A stretch of DNA of 11,771 nt from the NCBI GenBank assembly GCA_011526335.1, contig WTJB01000312.1, positions 1-11,771 on the forward strand. Direction: 5' to 3'. Under the pieces are notes generated by a model. That model was not told the origin of the DNA. It was given only the letters and a program-made list of their open reading frames with translations, and searched no databases. The position numbers and the translations under genes were made by a program. Source of the DNA: Candidatus Arcticimaribacter sp. Lineage in GTDB: Bacteria > Bacteroidota > Bacteroidia > Flavobacteriales > Flavobacteriaceae. Below, piece by piece: positions 6,420 through 11,771 of this stretch; the first letter of the stretch is position 1, and each line of letters opens with the position of its first letter.

Positions 6420-7229
6420 TTATTGCAAAGCGTCAATCACGTCCTGGCTCACTCCAACATTAGAGAAACCACCATCGTGATAGAGATTTTGAAGAGTTAC
6501 TTTCCGGGTAAGGTCAGAAAAAAGTGTAACGGTATAATCTGCACATTCTTTGGCTGTAGCATTCCCTAAGGGAGAAGTTTTTTCGGCATAGGTCAAAAAG
6601 CCATCCAAACCTTTTACCCCTTGCCCTGCTGTAGTCAGGGTTGGCGATTGTGAAATGGTATTGACCCGTACTTTTTTGTCTTTCCCCATAAAATAGCCAA
6701 AACTTCTGGCAATGGATTCCAAGTAAGCTTTGTTGTCAGCCATATCATTGTAGTTTGGAAAAGTTCGTTGTGCAGCGATATAGCTTAAAGCAACGATACT
6801 TCCCCACTCATTCATGGCGTCTTTTTTATAAAGTGTCTGCATCAACTTATGAAAAGATACCGCAGAAACATCCCATCCTTTGGCCATCCAGTCATGGTTA
6901 AGGTCGGTATAGTGTTTCCCTTTCCGCACATTTACCGACATCCCGATGGAATGTAAAACAAAATCAATTTTTCCGCCAAAGTGCGCTAAGGTTTGATCAA
7001 CGAGATTTTCCAAATCTTCTAATTTCGTTGCATCGGCAGCAATTACAGGTGCTTCTAATTTTTCCGCCAAGGCGTTTATGGTACCCATACGCAGTGCAAC
7101 CGGAGCATTCGTCAACACGATTTTCCCGCCTTGGGCGCACACGCTTTCTGCAGTTTTCCAAGCAATAGATTGTTCATCTAATGCGCCAAAAATAATTCCT
7201 TTTTTCCCTTGTAATAAATTGTGGGACAT
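6420..7229 (-). CDS. fabI: enoyl-[acyl-carrier-protein] reductase (NADH-type FabI)
   Basis: FabI reduces trans-2-enoyl-ACP to acyl-ACP, the last step of each fatty-acid elongation cycle. The 269-residue sequence is an atypical short-chain dehydrogenase. Its cofactor loop is GALDEQSIAW (15-24), where the E. coli type has G-x-A-N-x-x-S-I-A-W. LHSIGMS at 92-98 matches the conserved HSIG strand. The catalytic pair is Y160 and K167 (Y-x6-K in NYNDMADNKAYLE), with Y150 upstream as in FabI. The segment NTISQSPTLTTAGQGVKG (194-211 region) replaces the usual N-x-I-S-A-G-P-I-R-T-L loop, and the C-terminus ends LYHDGGFSNVGVSQDVIDAL. I recall these variants as normal for Bacteroidota FabI. It lies 32 bases after recN, with its own candidate promoter element, and 4 bases before the YbbR-like gene. 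Confidence 0.95.
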   Translation of the reverse strand: MSHNLLQGKKGIIFGALDEQSIAWKTAESVCAQGGKIVLTNAPVALRMGTINALAEKLEAPVIAADATKLEDLENLVDQTLAHFGGKIDFVLHSIGMSVNVRKGKHYTDLNHDWMAKGWDVSAVSFHKLMQTLYKKDAMNEWGSIVALSYIAAQRTFPNYNDMADNKAYLESIARSFGYFMGKDKKVRVNTISQSPTLTTAGQGVKGLDGFLTYAEKTSPLGNATAKECADYTVTLFSDLTRKVTLQNLYHDGGFSNVGVSQDVIDALQ

Positions 7230-7250
7230 ATGATAATGGTTTTAGTAATT

Positions 7251-7258
7251 CAAATATA
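7251..7258 (-). promoter_or_regulatory. candidate promoter -7 element for fabI (TATATTTG)
   Basis: TATATTTG on the minus strand exactly fits the Bacteroidota -7 consensus TAnnTTTG and lies 21 bases before the fabI ATG, between the recN stop and fabI. At the expected distance (about 19-21 bases upstream) I see no TTG; the closest TTG is only 9 bases away. It could be a weak internal promoter or a chance match. Confidence 0.35.
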
Positions 7259-7261
7259 CAG

Positions 7262-8914
7262 TTAATTCAAGAGTTCTTTAGCATGTTCTATTGCGGTTAT
7301 GCTTTGCTCTTCTCCACCAAGCATGGCTGCAATTTCTTGGATGCGTTCTTCTTGCGATAGTTTTTTCATTTGGGTAGATGTCTTTTGGTCATCTGTGGTT
7401 TTAAACACCTTAAAGTGGTGGCTTCCCTTAGCGGCTACTTGAGGCAAATGGGTAATGGAAATGACCTGCATGTATTGCCCCATTTCCTTCATGATTTCTG
7501 AAATCTTGACCGCTACTTCTCCCGACACTCCGGTGTCAATTTCATCAAAAATAATGGTAGGCAGGGCTTTGTATTGTGATAGGATCGCCTTAATCGACAG
7601 CATAATGCGCGAAAGTTCTCCTCCAGAGGCTACTTTTTTTAAACTCCCAAAAGAAGACCCTGCGTTGGCGGAAAACAAAAACTCGAACTCCTCTTGTCCG
7701 TGAGGAAAAAAAGAGTTAAGGGCGGTAAACCTGCCTTCAAAACGTGCGTTGGGCATGCCCAAGGCAAACAGTAAGTGTTGTAACTGTTCGATAAGTTTAG
7801 GCAACACCTCTTTTCTTCGACGACTCAGTTCCGCTGCTTTTGCTGTTAAGACTTCATAATGTTTTTCTTTGGCTTCCTTTAAGCTGTTTATGTCTTTATC
7901 GATCTGCTCTGTAGAAAGTACTTTTTTGGCCAAGCCCTCCCGTATAGAAATCAGTTCGGGTATCGTCTGAACGTTGTGTTTATGCTGTAAATCATAAATC
8001 TTCTGCAGTTGCTCTTGTACAATGTGCAATCGTTCAGGGTTGTGTTCCAACACATCTAGACGGTGTTCTATTTCTTGTAACATGTCGTCCAACTCAATTT
8101 TTACACTTTCTAATCGTTCGTTTAGTGCTTCATAGGGTTTTCCGAATGAAATAAGTTTTTGAAGTGCCGCCTTAATTTCGATAAGCTGGCTGCTAACGCC
8201 GTATTGCTCTTGCTCTAAGCGAGCCTTAGAGGCGGTTAACTGTTCTTCTATATGCTCTATGTTGGATAGTTGCTCCTGTTCTTCTTCCAAACGGGATAAC
8301 ATTTCTGGAACGAGCTGAGCTGCTTCTAATTCTTCTAATAAGAAACGATTGTAGTCAAACTCTTGTTGCAAGCCTTCTTTCTCTTCCAACAAATGATTGT
8401 ATTTATCACGAATCGATTTATACTGTTTTAGCTCTGCTTTATAAGCTTCTAAGATGGGGGTGTTTTTTGCGAGCGCATCCAAAACATCTAGCTGAAACTG
8501 GGTCTGCGTTAGGGCTAAGGTTTGATGCTGGGCATGAACATCAATCAATTGATCGCCCAATTGTTGTAATGCATCTAAAGTAACGGGGGTGTCATTGACA
8601 AAAGCTCTTGATTTTCCGTTAGGCAACAATTCTCTACGAATAATCGTAATAGCGTCATAGTCTAGGTCCAAGACTTCAAATAGGGGTTTCAATTGATAGT
8701 CATGAATGGAAAAACGCGCTTCAATTACACATTTTTTCGATTCATCGCGCAGGACACCACTTTCTGCCCTTTTACCCAATACCAAAGCCAATCCGCCTAA
8801 GAGAATGGATTTCCCGGCCCCTGTTTCACCAGTAATAATCGTCATCCCACTTGAAAAATCAACTTCCAATTGATCAATCAAGGCATAGTTGGCTATAGAT
8901 AATCCTGTGAGCAA
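7262..8914 (-). CDS. recN: DNA repair protein RecN (SMC-like ATPase)
   Basis: RecN is a cytoplasmic SMC-like ATPase that acts early in RecA-dependent repair of double-strand breaks. The 550-residue length matches the family (E. coli 553). It opens with LTGLSIANYALIDQLEVDFSSG (2-23 region) and the Walker A motif GETGAGKS (29-36). A QTLALTQ/HAQHQ segment follows at about 127-137. The middle (about 155-365) is a Glu/Lys/Gln-rich coiled coil typical of the family. The C-terminal half has the ABC signature KVASGGELSRIML (427-439), Walker B PTIIFDEIDTGVSG (452-465) and the switch-like ITHLPQVAA. All motifs are intact. A well-formed Bacteroidota-type promoter lies just upstream, in the 68-base gap after the DUF4835 gene, so recN can probably be expressed apart from the upstream genes. 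I see no LexA-type operator. Confidence 0.96.
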   Translation of the reverse strand: MLTGLSIANYALIDQLEVDFSSGMTIITGETGAGKSILLGGLALVLGKRAESGVLRDESKKCVIEARFSIHDYQLKPLFEVLDLDYDAITIIRRELLPNGKSRAFVNDTPVTLDALQQLGDQLIDVHAQHQTLALTQTQFQLDVLDALAKNTPILEAYKAELKQYKSIRDKYNHLLEEKEGLQQEFDYNRFLLEELEAAQLVPEMLSRLEEEQEQLSNIEHIEEQLTASKARLEQEQYGVSSQLIEIKAALQKLISFGKPYEALNERLESVKIELDDMLQEIEHRLDVLEHNPERLHIVQEQLQKIYDLQHKHNVQTIPELISIREGLAKKVLSTEQIDKDINSLKEAKEKHYEVLTAKAAELSRRRKEVLPKLIEQLQHLLFALGMPNARFEGRFTALNSFFPHGQEEFEFLFSANAGSSFGSLKKVASGGELSRIMLSIKAILSQYKALPTIIFDEIDTGVSGEVAVKISEIMKEMGQYMQVISITHLPQVAAKGSHHFKVFKTTDDQKTSTQMKKLSQEERIQEIAAMLGGEEQSITAIEHAKELLN

Positions 8915-8945
8915 TGTCTTACTTTTTTGGGTTTTGCTTTCATTT

Positions 8946-8977
8946 CAAAGATAACTAAGCCCCTGAGGAATTTCAAA
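8946..8977 (-). promoter_or_regulatory. candidate Bacteroidota-type promoter for recN (TTTG-N20-TATCTTTG)
   Basis: On the minus strand, TTTG (8977-8974) is followed after 20 bases by TATCTTTG (8953-8946), an exact TAnnTTTG. This is the spacing and sequence known for Bacteroidota housekeeping sigma-factor promoters (-33 TTTG, -7 TAnnTTTG). The -7 box ends 31 bases before the recN ATG, giving a leader of roughly 25 bases. Both boxes fall within the direct repeat ATTTCAAAGA (8942-8951 and 8970-8979), so the promoter motif itself may explain the repeat. Confidence 0.6.
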
Positions 8978-8982
8978 GAGAA

Positions 8983-9879
8983 TTAGGATTTAATTCGTTT
9001 CCACTTCGGGCCAAAAAATGGAGCGATCTGATTTAAGGTTTGGCTTAAATTTCGGGTATCTACTGCGGGGCCTCCCGAAAAAACATCCACAATTTCATCT
9101 GATTTGGCATCAAAAAACGTTTGTATCAAAAAAGCATTGGGTCGTCGACTAAACAAGGGGGTTAATCCTTCCAAAGCTTTAATGATGGCTATTTTTGCCT
9201 TTTCAGGGTTTTCATACATTTGGTCCATCCCCTCCCTGTGGTAGCTGTACTGAACGCTACGGTATTCTTTAAAGGTATTGGACAAAACGGTATCTATCAA
9301 CCAAAAACGGTTACGATTGCCGTCGTTTTGATTCCACCCTTTTTGACCATTTTGTTGGGCTAAGTTTACAATCTGTTGAGCCACTTTATAGTACGGAGAT
9401 CCCGCATTAGGCGCAAAAGTATCTGCCTCTACCCCCAAGGCAAAAAAGACATAAAAGCTCAAAAGTGATATTAAATTCGACTCATAGGTTGCAGGGTTAT
9501 AGAAAAAGGGCTGATATTCCTGATAAATAAAGCGAATATCTTTATCTAAAAAATTGAATATAGGAGTGTTGAAATTGCTATTGAACACCGGTCGCTCTAC
9601 CTGCACTTGCAGTGTTCCTTCAAATGATGATCCACTAAAACCCGTAAGGTTCAGCACAAAGGTGCACTGAACACGTTCTTCGGGGTTGATTTCTTCTCCT
9701 GTCCAGTCTTTGGTATTGATGAATTCGTTAACCGACTGCTCTAAGGTTTCAAATATTTGTTGATTGGTTTGGTTTACAAAGTCTGCATTCACCACAAATT
9801 GGGCTTCAATTTGTTGCGCATGGGAGGCAAAAATAAATCCCGTAAAAAGAAAAAGATTAAGGAGTGTTTTCAAGTCCAT
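8983..9879 (-). CDS. exported DUF4835 family protein (possibly type IX secretion protein PorD)
   Basis: This 298-residue protein has a clear Sec signal peptide: hydrophobic core LLNLFLFTGFIFA with likely cleavage after SHA (A21), leaving a mature start QQIEAQFVVNADFVNQTNQQ. There is no lipobox Cys, so it is probably periplasmic. The conserved pattern of a short N-terminal strand, FETLEQSVNEFINTKDWTGEEINPEERVQC, and the later FFYNPATYESNLISLLSFYVFFALGVEADTFAP region is what I recognise as DUF4835, found in Bacteroidota between coaBC and recN. I recall recent annotation calling this family type IX secretion protein PorD, but cannot confirm it here. The ATG overlaps the coaBC 3' end by 23 bases; the signal peptide supports this start. 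It shares the transcript with bamD, rpoZ and coaBC. Confidence 0.82.
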   Translation of the reverse strand: MDLKTLLNLFLFTGFIFASHAQQIEAQFVVNADFVNQTNQQIFETLEQSVNEFINTKDWTGEEINPEERVQCTFVLNLTGFSGSSFEGTLQVQVERPVFNSNFNTPIFNFLDKDIRFIYQEYQPFFYNPATYESNLISLLSFYVFFALGVEADTFAPNAGSPYYKVAQQIVNLAQQNGQKGWNQNDGNRNRFWLIDTVLSNTFKEYRSVQYSYHREGMDQMYENPEKAKIAIIKALEGLTPLFSRRPNAFLIQTFFDAKSDEIVDVFSGGPAVDTRNLSQTLNQIAPFFGPKWKRIKS

Positions 9880-11077
9880 TAAGTATTTGTTCCAAAATAT
9901 CAGCGGCTACCTCACTTTTGGCTTTCAAAGGAAATGCATAGGTATCCCCCGTTTTGTCAATGTACGTAATTTTATTTTTATCTCCTCCAAATCCGGCTTG
10001 ATCATCATTCAAAGAATTTAAAACAATGGCATCCAGATTTTTACGTTGAATCTTTCCTTTTGCATTTTCGATTTCATTCTCTGTTTCAAGAGCAAATCCT
10101 ACCAGGTATTGGTTTTCTTTCTCATTGCCAAGATGTGCTAAAATATCTTGTGTAGGAACCAACGCTATATGTTCTAGTCCCTGATCTTTTTTGAGTTTCT
10201 GTAGGGCTTTTTCTTTGGGTTTAAAGTCCGCTACGGCTGCTGCAGCAATAAAGATATCGGCCTTAGCGAACACCGCTGTAGCTGCATTATACATTTCTTC
10301 TGCACTTACAACAGCGACTTTTTCAATAGCAGGATGTTGGGGTTCTAGGGCAGAAGGCCCAGAAATCAAAATTACTTTTGCCCCTAGTTGTGCGGCTTTT
10401 TCTGCCAAAGCATAGCCCATTTTTCCGGTGGAATGGTTGCCAATAAACCGAACGGGGTCAATGGCCTCATAGGTGGGTCCGGCAGTGATCACGACTGTTT
10501 TTTGATAGAACGGGGCTGCTTTTTCGAAATCGCTCTCGAGTTGAGCGACGATCGTTTCGGGCTCCATCATTCTTCCTTTTCCCTCCAAACCACTGGCCAA
10601 AAAACCAACTTCGGCATCCAAGAGACGAACGCCATTTTCTTGCAGTGTTTGCAGGTTCTTTTGGTTGGCAGGATGGGCGTACATATCCAAGTCCATCGCA
10701 GGAGCAACATACACCGGACAGGTAGAAGATAAATAACTGGCCAATACAATATTATTGCATACAGCCTGTGCCATGGCGGATAAGGTATTTGAAGTAGCCG
10801 GGGCGATGATCATCAGATCAGCCCATAAAGCTAAGTCTACATGATTGTTCCAGCGCGGATTATCCTCCGCGTATTTTTCTACAAACGACGAGTGTACTGG
10901 ACGTTCAGAGACAGTAGAAAGACTTAAAGGAGTGACAAAGTCTTTGGCGGCCGGGGTCATGACTACCTGAACTTGGGCCCCTTTTTTCTTTAAAAAACGG
11001 ACCAGTAAGGGTGTTTTGTAAGCGGCTATCCCTCCAGAGATACCCAATAGGATACGTTTTCCGCTTAAAATGGACAT
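9857..11077 (-). CDS. coaBC: bifunctional phosphopantothenoylcysteine decarboxylase / phosphopantothenate-cysteine ligase
   Basis: This fused enzyme joins cysteine to 4'-phosphopantothenate (CoaB) and decarboxylates the product (CoaC, FMN-dependent) in CoA synthesis. The 406 residues match the family length. The CoaC domain (about 6-185) has the flavin segment LGISGGIAAYK (11-21) and catalytic H79 in WNNHVDLALWAD. Its usual PxMNxxM motif reads PAMDLDM (126-132), so the conserved Asn is D129, and the usual ACG of the active-site flap reads ASG (161-163), putting Ser where E. coli has the catalytic Cys. The CoaB domain (about 193-402) has VVITAGPTYEAIDPVRFIGN (195-214) with N214, STGKMG, AAAVADFKP and the KLKK lysine cluster (294-297). 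It starts 9 bases after rpoZ. The substitutions are probably lineage-specific, not decay. Confidence 0.96.
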   Translation of the reverse strand: MSILSGKRILLGISGGIAAYKTPLLVRFLKKKGAQVQVVMTPAAKDFVTPLSLSTVSERPVHSSFVEKYAEDNPRWNNHVDLALWADLMIIAPATSNTLSAMAQAVCNNIVLASYLSSTCPVYVAPAMDLDMYAHPANQKNLQTLQENGVRLLDAEVGFLASGLEGKGRMMEPETIVAQLESDFEKAAPFYQKTVVITAGPTYEAIDPVRFIGNHSTGKMGYALAEKAAQLGAKVILISGPSALEPQHPAIEKVAVVSAEEMYNAATAVFAKADIFIAAAAVADFKPKEKALQKLKKDQGLEHIALVPTQDILAHLGNEKENQYLVGFALETENEIENAKGKIQRKNLDAIVLNSLNDDQAGFGGDKNKITYIDKTGDTYAFPLKAKSEVAADILEQILNGLENTP

Positions 11078-11086
11078 AGGCGGAGT

Positions 11087-11407
11087 TTAGGACTCGGTAT
11101 TCCTGTGGTATACTTTATTTTGTACCCACTCTTCTACTGCTAAAGCATGTGGTTTTGGAAGACTCTCATAAAACTTAGAAACTTCTATTTGTTCTTTGTT
11201 TTCAAAAATTTCTTCTAAACTGTCGTTGTGCGTAGCAAATTCATCCAACTTTTCGTGCAACTCTTTCTTGATGTCTAAATTGATTTGTGCAGATCGCTTG
11301 GCAATAATCGACAACGCCTCATAAATATTTGAGGTTTCTTGCTCGATTTCCTCTCTGTTATAAGTAGTGGTGGTGTTGGGGGCTTTTGAGTCTCTGTACT
11401 TAGTCAT
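11087..11407 (-). CDS. rpoZ: RNA polymerase omega subunit (Bacteroidota type)
   Basis: This 106-residue, charged, cytoplasmic protein has the Rpb6/omega pattern: NIYEALSIIAKRSAQINLDIKKEL (27-50) is the counterpart of the conserved helix that contacts the beta' subunit, followed by FENKEQIEVSKFYESLPKPHALAVEEW. The latter stretch is a strongly conserved feature of the Bacteroidota omega proteins. Omega promotes RNA polymerase assembly and stability. The start codon lies one base after the bamD stop (TAATATG) and the stop is 9 bases before coaBC. In many other bacteria rpoZ is near gmk and coaBC, so the coaBC neighbour also fits. Sequence divergence from the proteobacterial form is the main reason for less than full certainty. 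Confidence 0.88.
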   Translation of the reverse strand: MTKYRDSKAPNTTTTYNREEIEQETSNIYEALSIIAKRSAQINLDIKKELHEKLDEFATHNDSLEEIFENKEQIEVSKFYESLPKPHALAVEEWVQNKVYHRNTES

Positions 11408-11408
11408 A

Positions 11409-11771
11409 TTACTTGGTTGTGTTGTTTTTCTCGGGTTCCAATATTCTTATTTCTTTATCTACTTTGGCCATTTTTTTATCCAAATCCTCTAAAAACAAGG
11501 TTTCAGGATAGTAGCGAATCAAAGTAGCGTAGATCGTCTTAAGATTTTTTAGACGCTCTAATTTCTTGGTAAAAATACTGTTTGTAGCAATTTCATAAGA
11601 AGCATTGAACTTGTAATACAAGGCTTCTTCTCTAAAAGGTGTTCCAGGAAAAGAGGCGATAAAATTATCGAAAGAACTGATGGCGGATTTATAGTCGCGA
11701 ATCGTAAAATATTGCTTGGAAATTTCGAAGTCTTTCTTTTCTAATTTCGTTTGTAATTCCTGGATATACGT
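11409..11771 (-). CDS. bamD: outer membrane assembly lipoprotein BamD (partial, C-terminal 120 residues)
   Basis: The reading frame is open from the window edge at 11771 to the TAA at 11411-11409, giving 120 residues. An in-frame TTG at 11621 is internal, because the conserved protein continues upstream of it: TYIQELQTKLEKKDFEISKQ, then YFTIRDYKSAISSFDNFIAS and FPGTPFREEALYYKFNASYE. This is the tetratricopeptide-like pattern of BamD/YfiO (helix pairs with the FPGTPFREEA motif). BamD is a lipoprotein of the BAM complex that inserts beta-barrel proteins into the outer membrane. Its N-terminus with the lipobox lies beyond the window. A highly charged tail (KKMAKVDKEIRILEPEKNN) follows the repeats. 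It is the first visible gene of the long minus-strand cluster, one base from rpoZ. Confidence 0.92.
   Translation of the reverse strand, partial: TYIQELQTKLEKKDFEISKQYFTIRDYKSAISSFDNFIASFPGTPFREEALYYKFNASYEIATNSIFTKKLERLKNLKTIYATLIRYYPETLFLEDLDKKMAKVDKEIRILEPEKNNTTK

Noticed and set aside
6416..6436. Upstream ATG for the YbbR-like protein
   Set aside because: It would overlap fabI by 17 bases and adds MTLCNNA with no conserved feature; the ATG at 6415 leaves a 4-base gap and a basic N-terminus before the anchor.
8915..8982. LexA/SOS operator before recN
   Set aside because: No CTG-N10-CAG or similar dyad is visible in the gap; the motif present is a promoter of the Bacteroidota type.
10388..10732. 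Plus-strand 114-residue open frame inside coaBC
   Set aside because: It is antisense to the conserved CoaB/CoaC coding sequence, has no recognisable domain and no promoter; the same applies to other opposite-strand frames at 4891-5196, 7455-7703, 9764-10021 and 10191-10415.

Overview
The window looks like a chromosomal housekeeping region from a member of the Flavobacteriaceae (Bacteroidota). Four things point there: the lineage-typical gene order bamD-rpoZ-coaBC-DUF4835-recN, the Bacteroidota-style FabI and omega subunit, two exact TAnnTTTG promoter -7 elements, and the near absence of strong Shine-Dalgarno sequences. Base composition and codon use look even across the window. There are no RNA genes, insertion sequences, CRISPR arrays or integration scars, and no gene-free stretch longer than about 90 bases.

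Layout. Positions 1-294 (minus) hold the 5' part of aroQ (type II dehydroquinase), cut by the window edge. An 88-base divergent spacer follows. Next comes a tight plus-strand trio: a DUF1330 protein, an exported PqqB-like metallo-beta-lactamase-fold protein, and xerD. The xerD stop overlaps the stop of a response-regulator gene on the other strand. From there to the right edge every gene is on the minus strand. In transcription order they are bamD (3' part), rpoZ, coaBC, a DUF4835 exported protein, recN, fabI, a YbbR-like membrane protein, coaE, a sensor histidine kinase and its response regulator.

How the genes fit together. CoaBC and CoaE cover three of the last steps of coenzyme A synthesis. 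FabI, encoded between them, uses acyl carrier protein, whose phosphopantetheine arm comes from CoA. BamD, DUF4835 and the YbbR-like protein are envelope components. RpoZ, RecN and XerD serve transcription, recombinational repair and chromosome-dimer resolution. The histidine kinase/regulator pair resembles the RprX/RprY type of Bacteroidota. Short gaps and overlaps (ATGA, TAATATG, a 23-base overlap) suggest long co-transcription, with internal promoters before recN and probably fabI.

I found no convincing novel multi-gene system. The points most worth a second look are the changed active-site residues of the CoaC domain (Asn to Asp, Cys to Ser), the orphan PqqB-like/DUF1330 pair between aroQ and xerD, the DUF4835 protein (possibly a type IX secretion component), and the stop-to-stop overlap of xerD with the regulator.
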